From Pyxicephalus adspersus (taxonomy: Eukaryota > Chordata > Amphibia > Anura > Pyxicephalidae): a stretch of 64,000 nt of DNA. The notes beneath the pieces were generated by a model. It worked only from the letters and a program-made list of their open reading frames with translations, was not told the origin of the DNA and did not search any database. Positions 1 to 11,165 of the stretch are shown piece after piece. How positions within the stretch are numbered: position 1 is the stretch's first letter; each line of letters starts with the position of its first letter. The translations under genes and the position numbers were made by a program. The stretch spans positions 97,210,435 to 97,274,434 of the forward strand of contig NC_092862.1 of assembly GCF_032062135.1 (NCBI RefSeq), in the 5' to 3' direction.

Positions 1-24
1 GGGGGGGGGGGGGGGGGGGGGGGG
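1..24. repeat. poly(G) run
   Basis: The window opens with 24 consecutive G residues. It may continue beyond the left edge. It may form a G-quadruplex or be a polymerase or assembly artefact. Confidence 0.95.
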
Positions 25-418
25 AGGTAGGCAGAGAGAGATTGCTGTTCTGGAATAGACACACATTTGCTAATACATATCAATTCCAAAAACGCTCTCC
101 TCTTGCCTTCCTGGTCACTCTAGGAATGTACATTGCTGTATGAGTGGCAGGTGGTGACCCAGAGTAATGGTCTTGTCTGCATCTTGTCAGCAAGCATGGT
201 AGGATCTACATCATCCATAGATGCAGAGAACTCTGTAGAAAAATGCTCCGTTGTAATAAAAGTTGTCTCAAAGTTGCATGCTGTGTAAACATAGCCCAAC
301 TTTGCTCTTAGGTGGCATTCATAATAGATGGCAGTACAGAGCAGTTTTGCATGGTAGTAATGTTGTATTTTAATTAAGTAAAAAACACAGTGGAAAAAGA
401 AATGTGTTTAGAGGCATT
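25..418. other. unassigned sequence
   Basis: I see no open coding pattern, terminal repeat or recognisable element here. Confidence 0.6.
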
Positions 419-503
419 GGGCCTGATTTTTTAAAGCTCTTCGAGGCTGAAGAGAAAAAAACTTTTATTTGTGAAGCTGGGTGATCCAGCCACTCAATAG
501 CAT
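419..503 (+). mobile_element. fragment of palindromic 'GGCCTGATTTATTAAAGC' MITE
   Basis: The left end (GGGCCTGATTTTTTAAAGCTC) and the inner motif GAAGCTGGGTGATCCAGC match the complete copy at 24187-24414 and the partial copies near 38.4 and 39.2 kb. The right half is missing. Non-autonomous DNA transposon fragment; superfamily not determined. Confidence 0.6.
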
Positions 504-978
504 GTGGTGGTCGTCTCAACAGGGTGAAGATAGGTTACAACTCTAGACTTGTGCAAACACAGCTCAGCATAAACCTCAATCCTAATTACTGTACATGGGT
601 GAGACAGAGGGGGTCATTTGCTGCAGAAAACTGATACTACATACATGCACAAGAATCAAGCAATGAACTTTGCTTTACAAACATATTTTTAAACTATTCT
701 TTTACATAACTATTTTCTACTCTGTACTATTTGTTTTAACCTGATTTGTCAATTTTGTTATTAAACATATTTTTTATTTTAGTGGAAGAACAGGTATTTT
801 TGGTCCCTAAACGCTTCTCATCCTAAATGGTATTTAAAAAAAATAAGTACCTAAAATAATAACATATAATATATTAATAAATAATAATAACATTACCCAT
901 GACATTTCTCTCTACTGTTGCTTTTGTAACATAGGTATGTTACAACTGTATTTGAAGTAGGAAAATTTGGAATGTTTT
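504..978. other. unassigned AT-rich sequence
   Basis: AT-rich with short A/T runs near 840-890. No supported gene or element. Confidence 0.6.

Positions 979-1021
<43 letters not shown>
979..1021. repeat. (AC)n(AT)n microsatellite
   Basis: A short AC run passes directly into about 17 AT dinucleotides. Open frames through it that encode Ile-Tyr repeats are artefacts. Confidence 0.95.
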
Positions 1022-1022
<1 letters not shown>

Positions 1023-4000
1023 CCAAGAAGCCCTATTATCTAATCTAACTCCATAATAACAGTTATTCGTCCTGTTCAGTTGCTTTTTATTTTTAGGTGC
1101 AGCACAGATGTATATTGTGTATATTGTATACAAATGTATATGGGTTGCTTTAGTTAGTTGTAACCTTCTTGTGTTAGCCATGCAGGGTTTATTTAGGTAG
1201 GTTAATACCCATACCTCAGCAACAATATAAAAATACCATGTAGTTAAAGTTGACCTTAAATAATAGCTAAATGTATATAAAAAGACATAGCAGTAACCAA
1301 AGCTGAAAACAAATTAAAATGTTCATCTTTAGATTTAATTTATGGTTATTCAGAATCAAAGAAGTTTGACATTGCCAACAGAAATATTTGTGATTTCTAA
1401 TTTTTAAGTTTTATTTTAATATTTTTTATATTTTAAGGTCTCACATGGCCCAGATTCTGTTAGTCAGGCAAATGCATAAACTAGCAAATTTATATTAAGG
1501 TTAAATATAATTTTACTGTAGATATTTGTAAAATTATGTAGAAAACCTCAACTCAACATTTTTTTTTAACTTTAAGTTTTTTTATATAGTATATTTGACA
1601 TTACTTTGGGGAGTTTTTTTAAGAAAAAGTAAAAACTTGCAATACCAATATCTTCATTTTAGATAGATGCATACAGTTATCCCGAGGAGAATAGCTAGTT
1701 GTAGTGGATTGGAGGGTATGTGGGCTAATGACATGAGGGAGTGAAAAGGTAGAAGGAGAAGGAGAATAGACTGGGAAAGGGTGGTTGAAAGAGTACCTAA
1801 ACTTAAAATTTGTACTTTATGTAAAAGGGTAGACAACCAGGATGGCGCAGGACCAGATTGAGGAAAAAAAAATACAAAAACTAGGATGTAGTCAAGGAAT
1901 AAAATCATGATCAACTATAACAATTTAAGAAAAAAAGAGAACTGTAATGAATCTGGGGTGAGATATCCAATACTTTTCTATTCAAAAGTAACAGTGATGT
2001 CAGAAGTGCCTTACTGTGTGGGGGTGTGAAAACTAATGGCAGTGGAGGAGTAGGGTTAGTGTGGCATGGGAAGGATGGTGCCAATAAGGTAGAAGTGGGT
2101 TAGCATAGCAACTCTTTATTTAGTTTATCATTCTGCCAGATTTTGAGACCTATAAAATCATCAAGAATTAGCTAGTTTTGTAAATCTACTAAGAGGATTA
2201 TTGATTCTATCAGGGACAGGTAAGTTGTTAATGGCATATCCCTCATATAGCCTACATTTAAAGGATGAGAATGAATTAAATGAGTACAGTAAGCATATGC
2301 ATTACGGATTAGAGGCTGACTAACTGCATGTATTTATTCGCAGTACACCAGAGGGGGGTAACGAATTACAAATAAAGCCACCTGACTCCTATAAGTCAGA
2401 AACTATTGAACTTTTAGTTGGCCATTCGAGCGATTGTTATACAGAACTAATTTGGACAAAATTTCAAACATCAGTTGTTTAATACCAAAACAATTATTAA
2501 AAATACAGGAGAACAAAACACAAATGACCTTTATCATATACAAGCATGTTGTGTATCACATGCAATAATGTGCATAAACTCAATTACATATCCATCAATT
2601 GGATAGATTACAAATCATGCAGAAGTCTCAATGCAGAGCATGACTTGTTTATACATACCCCTCATATTGGTTAAACTGAATCATTACCAAAAATTGGCAT
2701 AGCTTTTTATATACCTCTTTGCACATCCTATTCTCTGCTTCTTCAGGAGATGAAGAGAGTATGATAACCTTAAAAAAATCTAATTTTTCCATCCTACTTG
2801 CAATTAAAAAAAACATTCATGACTAAAGGTATGTCTCCTACCCTTACTGTGCTAAGTTAAATATGTGAATATCCTATGGAGAATGTCTTCAGGATGGTTA
2901 ATACATAGACCATAATGACCAAAAATAATGCATTTGAATGATACATATTTAATATGAATACAAGAAATAATCATTACTCATTAGACCTAATACTGTGGTG
3001 TATCTTGTGGGATCCCCAATCCAGGGAGCTGGCATCTTATAGGGCTGTACAAAGTGGTCAGAATTATGTCACATCTGAAAGTGACATAATGTGCACAAGC
3101 AGATGTAACACCACTGTCACATCCAGAAGGTGAAAGCATCAGACTCCATTAAGGGAACCTCCAGCACTATATATGTTACATTTCTGCAGCACTAACTACT
3201 AGTAGGTGAAGGTACTTGCAGTTCTGAAGGGTGAAAGTAGATAACAAATTTTAAAAGATTTTAATCTCTGTGACATTAGGGGAAAATGTAGCTCATCTTT
3301 TCTCATAAAACTCATATGAATTCATAAAAGGATCTGTATCTCTTCTCCTAGGGTGTCTTTGCTGGATTGCTTCTGTGCATGCACAATTTTGGGCATGAGC
3401 AAAAGGAGATTTTACAGAATAAAAAAAAAAGGACCAATCTCAAGCTACCTGATCACATGCCTACGAAGTGTGAGATCAGGTGACATGAGCAGAAGTCAGA
3501 AGAAGGTGGCGGTGCCCACTGGTTCCTCTGTGCTGGAAGAAAGAAGAAATCTGGGGCAGCGCAGGACTGGCTAGAATCAGATTTCTGAGGAGATGTTATT
3601 TTTTTATTTATTTTTTTTATTAAAGACTGCGTTAAGTTTTAATATTAATTCATGTTTTAGTAGAGCTGTAAAGAATATCATTACCATCTGAGATTGTGGT
3701 AGCACCTTCTTGTTCTGCTTTTGGAGTGTTGTACTGTGGAATCTGACACTGTATTTTTTGACAAATTGCATGTGTCTGCAATTCTGCTATCCCTCAGATC
3801 CAGCATAATGCATAATGCTAAAATTAGAGCATGTATCTCATTTTTTTGGGAAGGAATGACTACATCTGCAAACTGCAAGCCTGGTAATTTTTAATTGGTC
3901 AGCAGTAATTTCGATACATTTATTTTAGTATAACAAAAGGTTTTGGTTTGGTTTTTAAAATTGCTGGATGGCAATGTAACAAAAATAAGTAAAAAGGACA

Positions 4001-4429
4001 TATATTCAGTGCGTTACTAAACTGCAGTGACTCATTTGTATTCCTTCTTGCAATTCCATTTTCTATTTATTGTCAATATAAAATTTAATACAAGTAAACC
4101 ATATTCATTGCAGCACTTACAAATGTTTACCCTGTGTGGGGAAAAAGACCTTTTCCTATTTTAGCTATGAGCCCATTGATTCAGCAATAACATATTCCTT
4201 AAAACACGAAGGGCTATACTTTTAAAACAGGGAGTCTGACATTCCCTCGTGGGAATCTTCCAGATCCATGTGTTTCAATAGCAGTATGTTTTTCAATGAC
4301 AGGATCAGCGGAGCTGTTAAGAGGAATTTCTGTTGCAAATGCAGATGAAAAAGTTTATTCTTAAGTTTTCTATGCAATACAACAACTAATAGATATTCAG
4401 ATTGAGCTACTTGAGAATCAGACTCTCTC
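1022..4429. other. unassigned AT-rich sequence
   Basis: Long non-coding stretch. The only structure noted is a 10-bp perfect hairpin stem at 3063-3072/3081-3090 with an 8-nt loop. Short open frames at 1654-1914 and 3353-3574 have no recognisable domain. Confidence 0.55.
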
Positions 4430-4797
4430 TACAAGTTGTTTCGTAAAGACACAACAAGAAATACAATCCTGCATAAGGCTAGTGCCCATCCAAGCCCACT
4501 GAATAAAAATATACCATTTAGCCAATACTTGAGGGTTAGACGCAATTGTTCATCTAGCTTTATAACAACATAATCGGTTAATAGAAAGAGGGTATTTGGA
4601 AAATGTCCTCGTGGGTTTGTGGTGCAAAACAAAGGGAAAACGAAATGTCAGTTTTGCCCGTCATGTCATGATGTCCCACCCTGAATTAGATCCTATGGCA
4701 AAATGTTTAGTTCTTGATAGGGTACACAAACTCCCTTGTAGTGGGGATTTTGATAAAATGTTACTGCAGAAAAATCCTGTTGGATATTTCAAATAAA
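4430..4797 (+). pseudogene. Penelope-like element remnant (RT C-terminus joined to GIY-YIG C-terminus)
   Basis: Two conserved blocks of a Penelope-like retroelement protein lie in plus orientation. The first (about 4434-4555) reads like the end of the RT region: an R-K-x-T..N-x-x-L-H segment, then SAHPSPL, a short linker and a LRVRRNCS block. The second (about 4596-4796) reads like the C-terminal half of the GIY-YIG endonuclease: a CPRG block, H-x-x-x-x-H, then D-F-D-K-x-L-L-Q. The thumb and linker that should lie between them are absent, so an internal deletion of several hundred bases has fused them. Penelope-like enzymes prime reverse transcription from a nick; this copy cannot be active. 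Assignment rests on motif recognition, with support from the copies at 17.6-20.3 and 58.5 kb. Confidence 0.65.
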
Positions 4798-6419
4798 ATC
4801 CACCCATTTCTCAGGTATGTGTTTCTTGTATGTGTAATCTGTATTATAGGTTGAAGTATAGGAGTGTGTGAAAAGATATGTATTAAATGAAAATTTTTTT
4901 TTAAGATTTAGGAAGAATATATGGTGATACAATGTAGTGGGAAGGTCAAAAAGGAGATGAAGGGCACTTACGTGTGCTCTAGGAATGTACTGAATAGACC
5001 ATGGAAATATCAGGAAATTTTCACTTATCTAGATATTAGCATTATATTACTCACATGTGCCACAAGTTATAGGAGTAGAATAATACCCAGAACTAGTAAC
5101 AGCAAAAGCTCCCTAAATAGGTGTATGTAATTAGCAGTCTGTAATCAAAATATAGCAGCTCTAGTAGTCAAGTAATAAACATGAAGGTATAATATAAAAG
5201 GAGCACTACTTATAGGGAACATCATTAACCAGTAAAAATATATAAATATATTGTTACAAAACTATATGAATATCATACAAACAAATATAGGAAAGTAAAT
5301 TATGAGCAGGTATTATCTGGCTAATACACTAAATTTGTCAATTATTATTTTGGAGTTGTCACATGTTTTTCCAGTTTCAGCTTTCCATAATATAAAGTGA
5401 TTTTGTTTCACTCTCTCCTTAAAGACCCTACTAATGGTACATTCTATGAATATATTGTTTTATAATATTGTTGTATTGCTAAAGCTTGGGTATTGAACAT
5501 ACTAAAACCATGTTGAGTATTTATATCATTGAGCTACTCTCACTTCCTATAAATATGCTGATCAATTTCACCTACCGTTTTTAAATATTCATATCATATT
5601 ATGAGCAATATATCATCATCTGTAAGGTCCTGCTTTCTGCTTTGATAGCTTCCCTTTAAAAGGAAGGCCACCTGACAGATGACGTGTGAGCTTCACTGTT
5701 GAGTTGGATGCGGTACTCACGTGACTTAACAGAGAGAGTGTTTGTTTTCCTCTCCCTCTGACACATGTGCCCTACCACAGTAAGTATTAAACCTTCTAGT
5801 TATACTTCACCCTGTTTGGGTGCTTTTATACACTTGAGTCCAAAGCAGTGGGTTGGAGGATTGAATTATAAATGAATCCCCTACCAGGTAAACATAAGTG
5901 GTGTTTAGTTATTCATACATACAGGAAGTTTCTTTTTTGATATATTTTTATATAGGTTTATATAGGTTTTATATAGGTTCTAGACTGGTAGTTTATCTGG
6001 AGTCACCAGATCCAGATCATGGATGCTTCCCCCTGTAAGACACTATTCCTACAAATTGTGACCAGAGTTGGATATTGAGTGATGCATTTATGATGTAAGT
6101 TTAGAATCTTGTCAGTGTTATTAATCATTTCAAACATTTTAACATGAAGGTTTGTTTCTCCTGACAAAGCAAAATATGGGAAAGCATTAAGGAAAACATC
6201 ACTGATTAATTATAAAGAACATTCTAGGATGTCTTTGTATCTTGTTGTTGGTTTTATCACACAGTATACACAGTACAGATACACAGTGCACTTACACAAT
6301 AAAGTGAACACGAAGTTGCCCTGACCGACGCTGATCCCGCCCTGCCCGCCACAAGAGTGATTGCAAGAGCAACAACAGACAAACAGACCACTTTTTGAAA
6401 GATAATAATGTTTTGGGTA
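4798..6419. other. unassigned sequence
   Basis: AT-rich. A short direct repeat of TATAGGTT-like units lies at about 5949-5984. 5640-5760 and 6310-6370 are somewhat richer in GC but carry no recognised gene. Confidence 0.55.
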
Positions 6420-6731
6420 TTAACCCCCCCTAGCGGTAAACCTGAGGGTGGATTTTACCTGCAAGTACCTAAAAACCGGTAACCTAAAAAAAATTCACTT
6501 ACCTTGCTCCAAGGTCGTCCCCTGTCCCACTGTCATGGGAGACATTTCACAATGGGGGGTGGGTTTAGCACTTGACACCAATATAAGACAAAATTTCTTA
6601 CTACTTACCACGTAAGTAAACTGAATTTACACTGGTTGCAAGCTCATGGTTGCTTCTGATATGCAGTGATTAAAAGTTTTTTTTTTTTGAAGTATTTTTA
6701 GAAGTATAGTTCAAGTATTTTTGAACTTCTT
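6420..6731 (+). mobile_element. TTAA-flanked (piggyBac-type) non-autonomous element, left end
   Basis: Begins TTAACCCCCCCTAGCGGTAA, the same head as the complete copy at 28864-29276 and related to the head at 6732. The matching right end is not visible before the next head starts. TTAA next to CC-rich ends suggests a piggyBac-type non-autonomous transposon (inference). Confidence 0.5.
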
Positions 6732-7270
6732 TTAACCTCCCTAGCGTTCTAATTGTGTCCAAATTTCCATGCAAAAAGCAGTACAGTTGTGTGAAGTGTC
6801 TTTAGTGGTCCTACACAGATATACAAGTTTCAACATTTTTGAGAGAGCATGAAAAAAGTAAGAGTGGTAATAAACACTATACAATATAATTGTCCAATCC
6901 TTCCTGCACTAAGTGCTGGATTGCAAGCCATTGAAAGCTATTGTTTACAATTAGCATACGGTTGATAATACCAATATGAGCTATGCATCTAGATACAAAA
7001 TAAAAGTTGGAGTCCTGGATATGTAACCTAAATATACATCAAATGAAGTAAAAAAAATGATTTACGACTTCTACAATTTGAATAAGAAAAACATAAAGAG
7101 GAAAATTCTTGAAAGAAGTATACCTTTATTTGAACAGACACATAAAAAAAAACAATGTTCTGTGCAGTAGTTCCAATTTTTTCATGTGCAAAGTCTGAAT
7201 TAGGCAGGTGTTCAACAAACAATGCAGTCACAGCATTATAAAATGCTATGCAGGCAGAAATGCTGGCTAG
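6732..7270 (+). mobile_element. second TTAA/CCTCCCTAGCG element, left end
   Basis: A second head, TTAACCTCCCTAGCGTTCTA, in the same orientation and 312 bp downstream of the first. The right boundary is not visible, so the end given is approximate. Superfamily as for 6420. Confidence 0.4.
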
Positions 7271-9414
7271 ATTTGTCAATCCCTAGGGATTGCTTAGGTG
7301 AGCATCAGGGAAATCACCATGTCGTTTGGTAACTGTCACAAGGTTCGTCAGTGCTCCCAATGCTTCATTGGGGGGTTGGAGAATGCCAATGTGCCAAAAC
7401 AGGCTCCCTTTTTTATTTATAAATAGTGCCTTTCTTTTAAAGTGTCCTCAAAATTATTGTTTTGGAAAATGTCACACACTATTGTATAAATGTTGTTTTA
7501 ACATTAAAAAAGTACAAAGCCACAACTGTCAATTTTTTTTTATAACTTTTCTGTTTATTTAAACAGGAAAAAGGGTAGCGACATAAAGCAAAGAGGCTTA
7601 TACAATACTAAAAATAATAAAATTAAAAAAAGTCAATATCAAATGATGTCACAGTTTGAAGGAAGGACAATTGGAAGCTATGCAAATATTAAGTCTAAGC
7701 ATCTTTATTTTTATTATTATGGGCTCCTTTTGTTAAATATATGTAAATTTTCCTATTTTGTTTTAAACAAGTACAGGGAAGTTTCTTTGCAAAAGTGATC
7801 TTTCCAAAAATATGGTGTTTAATAAATATGTCATTGTTGAGGGTAATCATTAAGCTACCAACCAATGCCTTGTGAAAGGCATTGTAGAGAATTTGATGTG
7901 CTTTCTTAGGATATCTTTTACATTTTTTGAGGGTGATCCAGGCTACTATTAAATGATTTTATTTGATAGAAAAGCACAGAAAATATGTTCTTAAATTTAG
8001 TTATGCATCATACCATATTAATTCAGCTTTACACTTTTTCATATGAATTGTCAATGCTTTTGTAAGGTAACTATTATCAGATATACCAATAAAGTATTAT
8101 TGTCAATAAAAAGGTATTTATTTATATATAATTATTTGTTTAGGTACCAGGGAAAATTTATGTGGGTGATCTATTAGTAATTTGGGCTAGAAATGGTATT
8201 AAATTAGCTAAAATAGCAGATTTTAAGGCTCTAGAAATTTGCTATTAAGGTCATTACTCAGTCAAAATGTCCAAGGGTATTCATAGAAAAAAATTTAACT
8301 ACAATATTCTTAGGTATTTGGTCTTTTTAAGGGTGTCTCCATTTTATTTTCCAGTCATACATTCCTTGTCCAATGGTTCGTATATCTAAGCCAATGAAAT
8401 GTAATGGATTATGTGCTATGGCTTTTAGTAACATCAGAGCAGCTTGACTGTGCTATTGCAACAGTTGTGGTAATTGTCTGGATGCTTAAACTTTAAAGGG
8501 AATAATAATAATATTTTTAATTTTAGTACTCTTACAGTGTTCAGAAGGTAAGATAAATATTAGATAGGATAATATATTTTTAATATAGAGACAATAAGAT
8601 TTCCACTACAGCAAACGGGCTAATCAACCTCTAATAAAATATATAAATATGACCATCTGTGTGTCTGCAAATATTTTGCAACTAAATTAAAACATAAAGA
8701 CCCAAGTGTACTACCTCAATGTAGAATGGATTAAATGATTATTGAGCTCATAAAAACACAGCTGCACACATAATTGACCTGTAGATGCTGGCATATAGAA
8801 AACCCAATGGACCTGATAAATCCACATTGAAAGCGACCAGCAGCAAGAGGAACAAATTGTAACTCTAAGACACAATCACACTGGGCCAGTGATGAAATAT
8901 AAAATAACATAATTAAACTATATTAAAAATGCAGATTAATAATAATTAGGAAATTAATAGTTGTACAATAAATAAAAGTAAAATAAAATAAAATAAGAGA
9001 TCAAATGAAAGGATGTTATTTAATCGTCTAACATGTTTTCCCTCACTTGTGTGTCCTGGCTTATCTTAAAACTGATTTTTGGTCTACCACTCTCCTTCCT
9101 TTACCCATACCATAACCAATTACTGGCTAAGAAAAAAAATCCCCTTTTTTACTCCCCTAAAGTTATGGTCACATCTTTCTCCATTCACATTTAGGAGTCC
9201 TTCCTCTTCTGTTTACAAAGTTGGGTTGTTTTTTTAGATATCTATGTGTTGTGGACACTTTCTATTGGCTACCCAACTGCACATTTATCTACTAATTAAG
9301 TTTTATTGGTAACATCAGCATAAGTGAACCATTGGTGAATGCCCACTTGGTCATATTTCAAGCTTTGGGTTACAAATCCCCTCACCAAGAGGCAGTGATG
9401 GGCATGGTATAAAA

Positions 9415-9416
<2 letters not shown>
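7271..9416. other. unassigned AT-rich sequence
   Basis: No element ends or coding similarity seen. A 9-bp perfect stem with 4-nt loop lies at 7863-7884 and a short (TAAAA)n run near 8976-8996. Confidence 0.55.

Positions 9417-9466
<50 letters not shown>
9417..9466. repeat. (TA)n microsatellite
   Basis: About 24 uninterrupted TA dinucleotides. Confidence 0.95.
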
Positions 9467-9471
<5 letters not shown>

Positions 9472-9489
9472 TGAATGGGTTAACAGGGA

Positions 9490-9928
9490 CAGGATGAAAG
9501 ATATAGGTTACTGCCAGAAATTTAATTTCAACCTAATTGACATCCTAATTTTTTTTCAAAAAGTGTGGTTTGGGGTAAATTTTCCATACCCAAAGCAGTA
9601 ACCTCGAGCCACACTCGGGGTGGAGTTTAAAAGTCCTACCTGGTTTTCACGTTCCAGCGGCATCTTCCAATGATGCCCGGCATCTTCTTCCCCTGGTGAT
9701 GCCGGCCAGGCATCAGTGAAACCTGACAATGCCCAGCTGGCATCAGCATCTTTGGCATGTGAATGTTGGGTACACAAGGCCAGGGGAAGCAGATTTCGGC
9801 CGGGCATCTGCTTGCAAGTGTGTGGCTGGGAGGCATGACCAGGCAGGAAATTTAAAATACTAAGTTTTTTTAAATGTACCGCTTTTGTATTTAAAAATAC
9901 ATAGTATTCATACCGCCAGGGAGGTTAA
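9490..9928 (-). mobile_element. TTAA-flanked (piggyBac-type) element, one end
   Basis: The right edge reads ATACCGCCAGGGAGGTTAA, the reverse complement of the TTAACC(T/A)CC(C)TGGCGGTA head seen elsewhere; TTAA is at 9925-9928. Inside are CTCGAG/ACTCGGGG inverted motifs and repeats of GGCATC. The other end is not found, so the left limit is approximate and the copy is probably truncated. The open frames at 9556-9836 lie inside it and resemble no known protein. Confidence 0.5.
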
Positions 9929-10532
9929 TGCGCTATTTACCATGTTCTAGCACTGCAGTCTGTTCCTGATTTGTTCTTGCCCCTAACAAATAACAAATGC
10001 CACCTAATATATTTTTGTGTTTCTGGTGACACCTTAGTAGCATATAAAGTGCCCCAGTTTTGTGGCTGTTATAGCAAGAAGCAGTGCAGCTGTTATAATA
10101 AAGTCAATTATCATATACTACAGAATTGTTGGAGTGATCTGCTAAAAAATTAAAAAATGCATTTGTATACTTTGTTCCTATGTAGGTACACTTGTGTAGT
10201 AGAAAACAAATCAGATTAATATTTGGTTTATCAAAGTTCTTAATTAAAGAGAATTCCAAAAAAAATTTGTATTTATTATATATGAAAAATAATACACTGA
10301 ATTTTCTTCCAAGAAACTCTACAGCAGTAGATGTGTGAAAGTACCTATTCTGCTTCTACAATGTATTACCATTTGCAACCTGAAATGTGTCAGCTGTTTT
10401 AGCAGATTTGTTTGAAGTAAAATTATGGAAATCTAAAATGTAATGTAAAATCTAGAAGGTGTCTAATGAAGTATATTAAAAAGTTGTAAGAACATAAGAA
10501 GTGTATTAAATGATTTTATAAGCATGTGTAAT
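9929..10532. other. unassigned sequence
   Basis: No supported feature. Confidence 0.55.
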
Positions 10533-10771
10533 TAGTGTTGGTCGAATAGCTCAGTGTTCGATTCTGCAGCTATTCTATTGAATAGCCCGATATTTTTCAG
10601 GTGATCGAACGTCAAATTCGAACACCATTAAAGTCTATTGGGGGGGGGGGGGATTGGGGTTATTATTCGGGACTGTGTAGAACTGCAAGAGCAATCAGGC
10701 GATCCGAGCAATCAAGAGCAATCAGCAATCTGCTCCCCTGATTGCTATTGCACCCTCAGCATAACTGTAGT

Positions 10772-10810
10772 ATGTGTTCTTGGATAGAGAATCTCTATCC
10801 AAAAACACAT
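10772..10810. repeat. 39-bp near-perfect palindrome
   Basis: Arms 10772-10790 and 10792-10810 are complementary at 18 of 19 positions around a single central A; the core is TAGAGAATCTCTA. Confidence 0.9.
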
Positions 10811-10884
10811 ATGGAACAGCCTAACGTGACTGCAAGTTCCCATGCTCCCTGGGCTGTACTTATCTATCAGCCCGGTGACCCGCT

Positions 10885-11113
10885 GTGACTGCAGATGACC
10901 AGATGCATCTGACTGCAGATGAACTTTCTCCATTAAGCATTCATCTGCAGTCACAGCTGACTGGAAGCACCCATGTGTCTCCAATCAGCTGTGACCGTGG
11001 TTCACACAGTCACCGGGCTGTACAGCCTGATGACCCTGGGAACTGAACTGCAGATGAACTCTCAATGGAGAAAGTTCATCTGCAGTCAGATGCATCTGGT
11101 CATCTGCAGTCAC
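10885..11113. repeat. perfect 50-bp inverted repeat with 129-bp spacer
   Basis: 10885-10934 and 11064-11113 are exact reverse complements (starts GTGACTGCAGATGACCAG). Complementarity resumes outward at GGGCTGTACTTATC (10851-10864), after a mismatched stretch. A transcript across this could form a long dsRNA hairpin. Confidence 0.92.
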
Positions 11114-11165
11114 AATGATCAATGATAAGTACAGCCCGGTGACCGTGGGAATTGAACTCTGATGA

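Larger units (their letters stand above)
10533..11165 (+). mobile_element. fold-back hAT-type MITE (TAGTGTTGGTCGAATAGC head)
   Basis: The head TAGTGTTGGTCGAATAGCTC is almost identical to that of the complete element at 18377-18828, including the following TTCGA and 'CGAACACC' motifs and a G13 run at 10640-10652. The interior is dominated by self-complementary sequence. The matching tail (…CAACACTA) was not found, so the right limit is approximate and the copy is truncated or rearranged. hAT assignment comes from the 8-bp duplication of the 18377 copy. Confidence 0.6.
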
